From NCBI GenBank assembly GCA_964653655.1, contig CAZZHG010000001.1:36987-100986 (forward strand): a DNA stretch of 64,000 bases, given 5' to 3'. The notes below the pieces were generated by a model. That model was not told the origin of the DNA and searched no databases. It saw nothing but the letters and a program-made list of their open reading frames with translations. This document shows positions 15,985-23,252 of this stretch, piece after piece. Position numbers and translations under genes: made by a program. Source of the stretch: CAZZHG01 sp964653655. Lineage in GTDB: Bacteria > Bdellovibrionota > FAC87 > UBA2466. Numbering within the stretch: position 1 is the stretch's first letter; every line of letters starts with the position of its first letter.

Positions 15985-18066
15985 GTGATTCGGAACCCTC
16001 AGAATTGGTACAGTGCATCACGATTTCCAGTCGGGATTCACACAAGCCAAGAGAGTGGGTTGAAGAGGCGGACGGGGACCTTCTACGGGGTGAAGGGGTC
16101 CTTGGGTACGTCTCACACGGGGGTTGAGCGCTTGCGACGTTACCTAGCGGTTGGGTTGATCTCGGTTTCGGTTCTTTTCTCCTTTTATCGTGGCTACCAA
16201 AAGCAGAGGACGGCGAAACTTGCCGCGAGCGTCCAAACCGACGCGGCGGGCGAGCTCTCCTGCTCCGAAGTGCACCGAATCAGCACCTGGAGCGAGGAAC
16301 GCTACGGCGGAAAGCGCGGCACCAATCTGCACGGCGCTCAGTTTCCGAAAGACGTGGCGAAGGAAATCGCGAAACGCCTCGATCCTTCCCGCCTCCTCCT
16401 TCTACAAACCGAAGTGGACGATTTCGCCAAAGGCGCGGTGGCTCCCTGGAGCCGCTTCCTTCAGCACCGTGACTGCAGCTACTTCGACGGCTGGGTTTTC
16501 GAACAGCGCCAGCGCCTGCGGGAAAGTTTCCATGCGAAGCTGCCCGGCATCCTCGCGAAACTCAGCACGCCCGAGTCCAAGCGCGATGCCACGAGCGATG
16601 ACTGGGAATTGCCCAAGGAAAGCTACCGCGGTTTCGCGAAAGACGAAGCGGAGCTGAACCGCCGCCTCGAAGCGTACGCGACCCAGCTGAACGACACGGC
16701 TTCGATCCCTCTGATTGCGGCCTATGGAAACGATCGCCGCCGCCTCGTGGCGACCGTGATGGAGCAGGGCCTCTTCTCCGAAAATTTTCAAACGCGCCTT
16801 CTGTTCGCGAAGGGAATCCTCGCGGCGCTCGATCCCTACTCCACGTACTTCTCCTCCGATGAGTTCGACGAATTTTATTCCGATCTGGCCGGCGGCGTCT
16901 CCGGCATCGGCGTGCGCGTGCGCCGCGTGCCCCGTGGCTATCTCGTGGAAGGCACCATTCCCGATTCCCCGGCCGCCGAGTCCGGAAAAGTCTCCGAAGG
17001 CGATCTGATCGTGGCTTTGGACGGAAAGCGCCTCGTCTCCGTGAGCGACAAGGAGGCGAAACGCCTCTTCAAGGGGGCTCCGAACTCGATCGTGCGCCTC
17101 ACCGTGGAAAAGCCGAAAAGCGGGGCGACGCAAGTCTTCTCGCTCGTGCGGCGCCACTTCGATTTTCAGGAAGCGCGGGTTTCGAGCCGCGTGATCGTGC
17201 CCGAAGGGGAGAAGGGCGCCGTCGGCGTCATTCAGGTTCCTTCCTTTTACGGCCGGGGCGGCTTCAGCGATCCGGACGAGCACTCGAGCGCGGAAGACTT
17301 CGAGGCTGCTTTGCATGACATTCTCCAGGGCAATCAGCGCGTCTCGGGCATCGTGGTCGACTTGCGCGGCAATCCCGGCGGCTATCTCGAGGAGGCCGTC
17401 TCCATGGCCGGCAACTTCCTCGCGGACGCTCCCGTGGTTGCGGTGGTCGGGCAGGACAACCAGCGGATTTTGCGCGATGACAAAACCGAAATCACTTACG
17501 GCGGGCCGCTCGTCGTGCTCGTGGACAACGATAGCGCGAGCGCTTCCGAAGTTCTTGCCGGCGCCTTGAAGGATCACCAGCGCGCCGTGCTCGTGGGCAC
17601 GCCGCATACTTACGGCAAGGGAAGCGTGCAGAAGCTATTTCATCTCGGGGACGAGTTCCTCGGCGCTCAGTGGGCGGGCCTTCCGTCCTCGGGCGTGGTG
17701 AAGCTGACTACCTCCGTTTTCTACTCCCCGCTCGGCCACACTCCGGCCAACGGCGGCGTGCTTACCCACATCGCGCTCGCGAAGAGCGAGGCCGCGCAGA
17801 ACTCCAACGGGCGCATCCAGGATCTAGCCCCCTTCGTGGACGAGCCCCAGCTCGCGCGCATCGGCGAGAAGCGGAATCTGCTGGAAAGCCACGTGCAGGA
17901 ACTTCGGATGGCCTTCTCTCCCGGAGAAGAGGCGAAGAAGCTCGAAGGCGAAGGGCGCGCGAAGGGCGCTGAGCTCGACGGAGCGGTCGATATCGCAGCC
18001 GAGCTTGCGGCCATCGAGATCCGCGAAGCCTCCGCCGCACGGAGCGCCGTGTCTCGAAAGCCATAA
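15985..18066 (+). CDS. Membrane-anchored tail-specific protease (S41, Prc/CtpA type), copy 1
   Basis: The protein has up to 693 residues. A hydrophobic anchor (YLAVGLISVSVLFSFY) lies about 50 residues in, so the true start may be later than the GTG given; later GTG/TTG codons are candidates and no clear ribosome site decides. After a Prc-like helical N-domain comes a PDZ domain (GVSGIGVRVRR, IVALDGKRLVSV) and the S41 catalytic core with Ser519 (DSASASEVLAGAL) and Lys545 (TYGKGSVQ). Such proteases trim or degrade periplasmic proteins from the C-terminus. The gene is transcribed away from the Tad operon. A second copy lies 10 kb downstream. Confidence 0.85.
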   Translation: MIRNPQNWYSASRFPVGIHTSQESGLKRRTGTFYGVKGSLGTSHTGVERLRRYLAVGLISVSVLFSFYRGYQKQRTAKLAASVQTDAAGELSCSEVHRISTWSEERYGGKRGTNLHGAQFPKDVAKEIAKRLDPSRLLLLQTEVDDFAKGAVAPWSRFLQHRDCSYFDGWVFEQRQRLRESFHAKLPGILAKLSTPESKRDATSDDWELPKESYRGFAKDEAELNRRLEAYATQLNDTASIPLIAAYGNDRRRLVATVMEQGLFSENFQTRLLFAKGILAALDPYSTYFSSDEFDEFYSDLAGGVSGIGVRVRRVPRGYLVEGTIPDSPAAESGKVSEGDLIVALDGKRLVSVSDKEAKRLFKGAPNSIVRLTVEKPKSGATQVFSLVRRHFDFQEARVSSRVIVPEGEKGAVGVIQVPSFYGRGGFSDPDEHSSAEDFEAALHDILQGNQRVSGIVVDLRGNPGGYLEEAVSMAGNFLADAPVVAVVGQDNQRILRDDKTEITYGGPLVVLVDNDSASASEVLAGALKDHQRAVLVGTPHTYGKGSVQKLFHLGDEFLGAQWAGLPSSGVVKLTTSVFYSPLGHTPANGGVLTHIALAKSEAAQNSNGRIQDLAPFVDEPQLARIGEKRNLLESHVQELRMAFSPGEEAKKLEGEGRAKGAELDGAVDIAAELAAIEIREASAARSAVSRKP

Positions 18067-18084
18067 AAGCTTACGCACGGATTT

Positions 18085-18113
18085 TTGTCGCGTTTCGGCT
18101 AGTGTGGTACTCT
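18085..18113 (+). promoter_or_regulatory. Possible promoter for the DUF5679 gene
   Basis: TTGTCG, 17-nt spacer, TACTCT, with TGTGG just before the -10 box. It lies about 40 nt upstream of the DUF5679 ribosome site. Both boxes are imperfect, so this is tentative. Confidence 0.4.
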
Positions 18114-18156
18114 GATTACAGATTTTGACCTTCGACTATAGAGAGGAGTCCACAGA

Positions 18157-18309
18157 ATGGCTGAAGAAACCGCGTACTGTGTGAAATGCCGGCAAAAGAC
18201 GGCGATTAAAGACGGCGTAGAGACGAAGATGAAAAACGGTCGCCCCGCTTTGAAGGGCAACTGTGCCGTCTGCGGGACGGGCGTCTACAAGATCCTCTCC
18301 CAAAAGTAA
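18157..18309 (+). CDS. DUF5679 zinc-ribbon-like micro-protein
   Basis: The protein is only 50 residues, with GAGAGGAG ten bases before the ATG. Its two Cys pairs, AYCVKCRQK and CAVCGTGVYKI, flank a basic core with TKMKNGRPALKG. This is the recalled signature of DUF5679 (YCVKC ... MKNGRPA ... G.CP.CG). The four cysteines probably bind one zinc. Family members are small conserved cytoplasmic proteins of unknown function, sometimes proposed to bind nucleic acid. It has its own promoter-like sequence and a strong hairpin behind it, so it is monocistronic. Confidence 0.85.
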   Translation: MAEETAYCVKCRQKTAIKDGVETKMKNGRPALKGNCAVCGTGVYKILSQK

Positions 18310-18327
18310 GCTTTCGCGAATTGACGC

Positions 18328-18366
18328 ATGCCCGTCCGCTTTGGGTTTCCTGAAGCGGGCGGGCAT
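18328..18366. terminator. Strong hairpin between convergent genes
   Basis: A 14-bp stem (ATGCCCGTCCGCTT against AAGCGGGCGGGCAT, one G-T wobble) with an 11-nt loop, between the DUF5679 stop and the end of the convergent MORN-repeat gene. There is no T-tract on either side, so it may be a weak bidirectional terminator or a transcript-stabilising stem. Confidence 0.55.
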
Positions 18367-18385
18367 CCGCGTCTAAGGGACGGGG

Positions 18386-19912
18386 TCAGGAGCCCTTCTT
18401 GATCTTCTTCGACCCGTCCTTGAAGTACTCCACCCATTTTTCCAGCTTACCCGACCTGCTGTAGCGCTTTTCGCTCACGAGGCGATCGTTCTCGTAGACC
18501 TCTTCCTCGCGCAATTTTCCATTGTCCGAAAAGGTGAAGTGCTTGCCGTGGCGCATGCCTTCCTTCCAATCCCCTTTGGCGTAGAGCTTGCCCTTTTCGG
18601 TGTACCGCTCCACGGTCCCTTCGTACTGGTGGGTCGTCCAGCAGCCGTAGCGGCAGCTGGTGTTGGGGACGAGCACGGCTTTCACCGCGAGCTTTCCGTT
18701 GTCGTAGTACTCCCGGTAGTGCTGACGGTCGCCCTTCCACTCGATTTCTTCTTTCACTTCGCCGTTCTGAAATAGGGTCTTGCTCGCGATCTCGCGGTCG
18801 TCCTTCACTTCGGTGGTTTTTTGCAATTGGCCTTCGTCGAAGTACTCGGCGATGCGGGTGAGTTTGCCGGACTTGTAGGTGCTCACCTTCCTGGGCTTTC
18901 CGGACTCGTAGAACTCGCTCACGTCTCCGTTCGGCACCCCCCGGTCGTACTCGCCCGACCAGATGACGGTGCCGTTTTCCAGATATCGGAAGCACTTGCC
19001 GTGGCGCTTGCCGTCCTTCGAGCCGCATTTCGATTTCGGCTTTCCGTTCTCGTAGAATCCGCCGGCCTCGTCCTCCACTACGGCCACGGTTTGCTTTCCC
19101 GTCTTCTTCTCGAGGTCCTTCAGGTAGGGCTTGCACGGGCCGCGATCGTTGCTGGAGTTGCCGTCCTTGTCGTAGCAGGTGACGTCGTTCAGCTTTCCGT
19201 TGGCGTAGAAGGTGGCGTAAACGACAGACTTGCCCATCTTGTCGAACCGGGCGTTGGCGAGGTAGTAGCCGTCGCTGTTGTCGTACCATTCGAGCTTCCA
19301 GCCGTCGTTCTGGTTGTCGCGCAAGGTCTCCTGAAGCTTCAGCTGCGCCTTCTCGTCATACTGCAGGTGCTCACCCGTGCGCTCGTCGTTGGCCCAGTGG
19401 GTTACCTCGCGGAGTTTCCCGTTTTCCCAAAACTCCTGCCACTTGCCGTCCTTCTTGTCGGCTTTGTAGGACTCGATGACTTCGATTTTTCCGTGCTTGC
19501 CGTTGTCGTGGTACTTGCGGCGTTCACCGTTCAGCTTTCCGTCGGCGTGGGTCTCCGAGAGCATGAGATGGCCTTCCTCGGAGTATTGCTTGGAGACGCC
19601 GGTCTGCTTCCAGTCCTTGTACGTGCCCTCGAATGAGAGCTTGCCGTTGGAGTGCCACTTTTTCATCGGCCCGTTGTGCTTGCCGCCCCGGTAAGAGATT
19701 TCCGACTGGAGCTTCCCTTCGCTGTCGTAGATGCGTTTCAGCCCGTCCTCGACGCCGTTCACGTACGTCGTTTCCTCGCGCCCTTCGCCGCTCGTGCAGT
19801 AGACGAGCGTACCGTGGCGCTGGCCCGCCTTATTGTGCGGGTCCTGATCCTTGCACTTCGGCCATGCCGTGGCGGACAAGAGAGCTAGCGTGAGAAAAAA
19901 AGCGAGGCGCAT
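18386..19912 (-). CDS. Exported MORN_2-repeat protein (YwqK-like), 508 aa
   Basis: The signal peptide (MRLAFFLTLALLSATAWP) is followed by about twenty tandem repeats of roughly 23 residues, of the form NGKL...Y.DGK..G..K.Y (for example YENGKPKSKCGSKDGKRHGK). These are MORN_2 variants, the repeats of the so-called YwqK family. They build extended beta-sheet solenoids, usually in secreted or periplasmic proteins of unknown ligand. It starts 9 nt after a shorter relative, so both are co-transcribed and arose by duplication. The 'antitoxin' label sometimes attached to YwqK relatives is not supported here, since no toxin gene is adjacent. Confidence 0.8.
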   Translation of the reverse strand: MRLAFFLTLALLSATAWPKCKDQDPHNKAGQRHGTLVYCTSGEGREETTYVNGVEDGLKRIYDSEGKLQSEISYRGGKHNGPMKKWHSNGKLSFEGTYKDWKQTGVSKQYSEEGHLMLSETHADGKLNGERRKYHDNGKHGKIEVIESYKADKKDGKWQEFWENGKLREVTHWANDERTGEHLQYDEKAQLKLQETLRDNQNDGWKLEWYDNSDGYYLANARFDKMGKSVVYATFYANGKLNDVTCYDKDGNSSNDRGPCKPYLKDLEKKTGKQTVAVVEDEAGGFYENGKPKSKCGSKDGKRHGKCFRYLENGTVIWSGEYDRGVPNGDVSEFYESGKPRKVSTYKSGKLTRIAEYFDEGQLQKTTEVKDDREIASKTLFQNGEVKEEIEWKGDRQHYREYYDNGKLAVKAVLVPNTSCRYGCWTTHQYEGTVERYTEKGKLYAKGDWKEGMRHGKHFTFSDNGKLREEEVYENDRLVSEKRYSRSGKLEKWVEYFKDGSKKIKKGS

Positions 19913-19921
19913 GGGATCTCC

Positions 19922-21070
19922 TCAGGGAATGTCGAAATCGGATTCTTCGCTGGACTTGAGCTCGTGGACGAGCTTTCCGTCCGGACTGAAAAACTTTTCG
20001 GAGACGGCTTCGCCGTCCTTGTACTCGGCGGCGATGGCTTTGGTCCCGTCGCGGTAGCGGCATTCGAACGAGCCTTCGCGGACTCCGTCCTCATAAGAGG
20101 CGGTGCAGCGGCTCTCGCCTCCCTCGAAAAAGAACTCCGCTTTTCCGTGAGGCTTGCCCTGCCGGTAAGGGAGGGTGGCCTTCGGCTTGCCGTTGGAATA
20201 GAAGTCGGACTGCACTCCGTTTTTTTGTCCGCCTTCGTAGGCGATTTCGCGGCGGGGCTTGCCGCTCGGGAAATACTGCACGGCTTTTCCGCTCAGGTAG
20301 CCCTCCGAGTAGACCGCCTTTTCTTCCAGCCGTCCCTCGGTATCGAACTTGGAGTAGGGGCCGTGCTTCTTGCCGTCCTTCAGCTCCCATTTTTCGGACG
20401 GCTTTCCGTTCTCGTGCCAGGTCTCTTCCGTCGCCGGGACTCCATCCCGGAAACTCACCGCGCGGGCGGGCTTGCCGTTCGGATGAAATGTCTTTTCGCT
20501 GGCGAACTGCCCGTCCTTGCGCCGGATCTCCTGAGTGAGCTTGCCTTCCGCGTAGGTGCGGTCGGTTCCATTCGGGTCTTCACGGCCATTTAGGAAATCG
20601 CTCTCGGACTTCGGCTCCCCATTCTCATCGAAACGGGTCCACTTGCCGGTTTTCCGTTCTCCGCGGTACGTGCCCTTCAGCTCGGGCTCACCGTTGCGGA
20701 AAAAACGCTCGAAGCTCCCCTCCAGCCGGTCCGCCTTGTAGGCGGACTTTTCCCGGAGAGTTCCGTCTTCATAATACGAAAGGCTCGGGCCTTCCTTGCG
20801 ATCGCGCCGGTAGGTCACCGATTCGCGCACCTTCCCGTTGTCGTAATAGAAGATCTCCTTGCCGTGTTTTTCGTCGTTCTCGTACTCGGTCGAGTACTCG
20901 AGGGCGCCATCGTAGGTGAAGTGCTTGCGCGTTCCCTGGCGGCGTCCCTTTTCGTCGCGCGGGGACTCCTCGGCGACTTTGCCGTTGTCGTGCAGGCGCT
21001 TTTCCACTTTCAGGGCGGCGGAGACCGGGAGGCATAGGAACAAGGCTAAGAGTGGGGCGGCGGCGGGCAT
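19922..21070 (-). CDS. Exported MORN_2-repeat protein, 382 aa
   Basis: Translation was placed at the ATG that begins a signal peptide (PAAAPLLALFLCLPVSAA); a longer frame upstream overlaps the cyclase gene and looks non-coding. The mature protein is nearly all MORN_2 repeats (YDNGKVRESVTYRRDRKEG, YSNGKPKATLPYRQGKPHG). It ends in a short acidic tail (SSEESDFDIP). It is a paralogue of the next gene, 9 nt away, and starts 13 nt after the diguanylate cyclase stop. This places both repeat proteins at the end of the partner-switching operon, possibly as co-regulated surface proteins. Confidence 0.78.
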   Translation of the reverse strand: MPAAAPLLALFLCLPVSAALKVEKRLHDNGKVAEESPRDEKGRRQGTRKHFTYDGALEYSTEYENDEKHGKEIFYYDNGKVRESVTYRRDRKEGPSLSYYEDGTLREKSAYKADRLEGSFERFFRNGEPELKGTYRGERKTGKWTRFDENGEPKSESDFLNGREDPNGTDRTYAEGKLTQEIRRKDGQFASEKTFHPNGKPARAVSFRDGVPATEETWHENGKPSEKWELKDGKKHGPYSKFDTEGRLEEKAVYSEGYLSGKAVQYFPSGKPRREIAYEGGQKNGVQSDFYSNGKPKATLPYRQGKPHGKAEFFFEGGESRCTASYEDGVREGSFECRYRDGTKAIAAEYKDGEAVSEKFFSPDGKLVHELKSSEESDFDIP

Positions 21071-21083
21071 CTTCCACTCCGGC

Positions 21084-22094
21084 TTAAGAGGCCTTCTTGA
21101 GCTCTTGATCCTTCGCGGGCAGCGATTCCCACTGGCAGGTTTGGTTTCTGCCGTTTCGCTTGGCGAAGTAAAGGGCGGTGTCGGCGCGGTGTACGAGATC
21201 CTTGGCGATCGCCGTGGGATCCATGCCGGCCTTCCAGACGGCGCCGAAGCTCGACGTTCCAAGACTCACCGTCAACGGAATGCGGGTGCCTTCGTAAATG
21301 AACTGGGTCGTTTCGATCTTCTTTCGGAAACGCTCCGAGAAAATCTTCGCTCCCGGCGGATCGCTCTTATAGAGAAGTGCGATGAACTCCTCGCCGCCGA
21401 AGCGACCGATGGCGTCCGAGTCCCGCGACTCGCCTTTGAGAAGCTGGGCGACCCGGGCGAGCACGAAGTCGCCGGCCTGATGGCCGTGGGTATCGTTCAC
21501 TTTCTTGAAGTGATCGATGTCGCACATCACGATGGAAATCTGGTGGGTGTCCCGAAGCGCGGTGCGGAGCATGCTCGCAAGGTATTCCTCGGCGTACACC
21601 TTGTTGTAGAGGCCCGTGAGGCCGTCGATGATCGATTCGCGTTTTCTCTCATCGTACTTCTTCTGCAGCTGCATCTCGGCCGTGACGTTTCTGATCGTCA
21701 CGAGTGAGCCGAGGCCCTGGCCGGCCTCGTTGACGATGGGCACGGCGCTCAAAATCATGTTCAGCTCGGGGAACGCCTTCGAGGCGCCGCGCACTTCGTC
21801 CCAGCGGATTGCCTTTTTCGTACCGCGCACCTGGGCCGCCGGGCATTTGTCCGGGCAGAACTCCGTGTGGACCAGGGCGCAGAAATCCCCGATCTTGGTT
21901 ACCTTCCGGTAGGACTCGCCGCAAAGCTCGGTGAACGCCACGTTGAAGTGGGTCACTCGGTTCGCGTTGTCCACCACGCAATAGGCGTCGAGCAGAAGAT
22001 CGAGGACCAGCTGGTGACTTTTCACCCAGGCCTCGAGGGCTTCCCGCTCTTTCGCGCTATTTGGCGAAGGCGAAATATTGCTGGGGGTGCCCAT
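21084..22094 (-). CDS. PAS-GGDEF diguanylate cyclase
   Basis: The protein is cytoplasmic with 336 residues. A PAS-like sensor (about 25-142) contains a Cys cluster (TEFCPDKCPAA, near 80-84) and a conserved end (GLGSLVTIRNVTAEMQ). A GGDEF domain follows (about 150-330) with IDGLTGLYN, CDIDHFKKVND and the active-site GGEEF at 233-237. An RxxD inhibitory site (RDSD, 224-227) sits exactly five residues before it, so the enzyme should make c-di-GMP from two GTP and be product-inhibited. Its start overlaps the STAS gene by 38 nt. This links c-di-GMP production to the partner-switching genes upstream. Confidence 0.9.
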   Translation of the reverse strand: MGTPSNISPSPNSAKEREALEAWVKSHQLVLDLLLDAYCVVDNANRVTHFNVAFTELCGESYRKVTKIGDFCALVHTEFCPDKCPAAQVRGTKKAIRWDEVRGASKAFPELNMILSAVPIVNEAGQGLGSLVTIRNVTAEMQLQKKYDERKRESIIDGLTGLYNKVYAEEYLASMLRTALRDTHQISIVMCDIDHFKKVNDTHGHQAGDFVLARVAQLLKGESRDSDAIGRFGGEEFIALLYKSDPPGAKIFSERFRKKIETTQFIYEGTRIPLTVSLGTSSFGAVWKAGMDPTAIAKDLVHRADTALYFAKRNGRNQTCQWESLPAKDQELKKAS

Positions 22095-22521
22095 CCAACT
22101 CCATCTCCCCCTGCTTGCAAGCGTCGCAGGGGAAAGACTCCGTTACGTTATTGCCGAACTGATCCTCTTTAACGAGGACCAGCTTTTCCTTCTCGCAGTT
22201 CTCACAAACATACGGGACGAAAACCGAAAGAACCTTGGCCTGGCCCAGGAAGCTCGGGACCATATTCATTTGCCGCACGATGAGCGGCGAACACTCCTCG
22301 TAGTAGATTTCCTTGTCGCCCAGCTCCTTAAGGAAGTTCACCCAAGTGCGGATGCCGATGGAGCTGATGCCCGTCAGGTTCTTGAAATTGAAGACCAGCG
22401 GAGCCGCGACCTCGTTCAGGCCCTCGAAGCTCGTGTCCTCGTCTATCTGCCCTTGCAGAAGCACGACGTTTCTGGCTCCGCTCTTTACCACCTGGAAGCT
22501 GAATTTCTCGTTGGGTAACAC
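22057..22521 (-). CDS. STAS-domain antagonist with C-terminal Cys-rich (zinc-ribbon-like) tail
   Basis: The start is the GTG two bases after the TAA of the kinase gene, with GGAGGAG five bases upstream; the longer frame is spurious. Of 154 residues, the first ~100 look like a SpoIIAA-type STAS fold. The segment NLTGISSIGIRTWVNFL aligns with the phosphorylated DSSG loop, keeping the serines but replacing Asp and the final Leu. The C-terminus adds CENCEKEKLVL and CDACKQGEME, two CxxC pairs like a zinc ribbon, which classic antagonists lack. It would be the phosphorylatable partner of the RsbW-like protein encoded just before it. Confidence 0.72.
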   Translation of the reverse strand: MLPNEKFSFQVVKSGARNVVLLQGQIDEDTSFEGLNEVAAPLVFNFKNLTGISSIGIRTWVNFLKELGDKEIYYEECSPLIVRQMNMVPSFLGQAKVLSVFVPYVCENCEKEKLVLVKEDQFGNNVTESFPCDACKQGEMELDGHPQQYFAFAK

Positions 22522-22523
22522 GG

Positions 22524-23252
22524 TTACTCCTCCACACTGAAGAAATTGAAAGAAAAGGGATCCTTGTCGTCCCCGCGCTTGTCCGAGATCCACACCGAGA
22601 CCTCGCAGGACTTGCCGGGGCGGCAAACCGCTTTGTAATGGGCCGTCGACTCGAAAACCATGAAGATGCCGAGACCCGCTCCGCCTTCTTTTCCCTGGAT
22701 CTCGGGGGAGGCGGCGCCGTAGGTGCGGGCGAAAGCGGCGGAAATGTCGGAAAAGCGAAGGGTGCCTCCCTGGTCGGTGACCGAGAGGTAAACGCCTTCC
22801 TTCGAAATCGAGTATTTGACGATCAGCTTTTCGCGATCGGCGAGCTGCACGGGCAGCTTACGAGGATATTTCTCCTCGCCCTTGTCGTTGCGGTAGGCGT
22901 GGTAGAGGGCGTTGGTCAGAAGTTCTTCGAGAACCACTTCGAGCCGCTCACGGACTTTGCGCCGTCCGGAGACCAGCGGCTCGTTCATGATGGTGGTGGC
23001 GAGCTGATAGCGTTCGGCGCTCGTGGAAACCGAAGCGGTGAGAACGTCCCCGGTCTTTTCCCAGGGGAACGACGGAATCTTTCCTTCCTTGAGGGCGTCG
23101 GCGGTCAAGCGGGCGTACGTGTCCCTTTCTCCGAGGATCGCGGAGTGGACGTGCGCAATGCCGGTAGCAATCTTCTGGGCGCCTTCCTTCTTGGAGAAGT
23201 GGCCGCTCACCAGGGGCTGCTGGGGCGCTGATTTTTTCTTCGCCGCTTTCAT
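22524..23252 (-). CDS. RsbW/SpoIIAB-like serine kinase (HATPase_c)
   Basis: The 242-residue protein has a GHKL ATPase domain in its second half: N-box EELLTNALYHA (109-119), G1 box DQGG (160-163) and G2 box GGAGLGIF (190-197). No histidine-kinase dimerisation domain is present, which fits anti-sigma-factor kinases that phosphorylate STAS antagonists. The N-terminal 100 residues are an extra domain of unknown role. It overlaps the preceding SpoIIE-like gene by 4 nt and abuts the STAS gene, so the three are co-translated. No sigma-factor gene is adjacent, so the output may be something else, such as the cyclase. Confidence 0.82.
   Translation of the reverse strand: MKAAKKKSAPQQPLVSGHFSKKEGAQKIATGIAHVHSAILGERDTYARLTADALKEGKIPSFPWEKTGDVLTASVSTSAERYQLATTIMNEPLVSGRRKVRERLEVVLEELLTNALYHAYRNDKGEEKYPRKLPVQLADREKLIVKYSISKEGVYLSVTDQGGTLRFSDISAAFARTYGAASPEIQGKEGGAGLGIFMVFESTAHYKAVCRPGKSCEVSVWISDKRGDDKDPFSFNFFSVEE

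Noticed and set aside
18386..21070. MORN/YwqK proteins considered as antitoxins
   Set aside because: The family label is historical; both proteins have signal peptides, are all repeat, and have no toxin-like neighbour.
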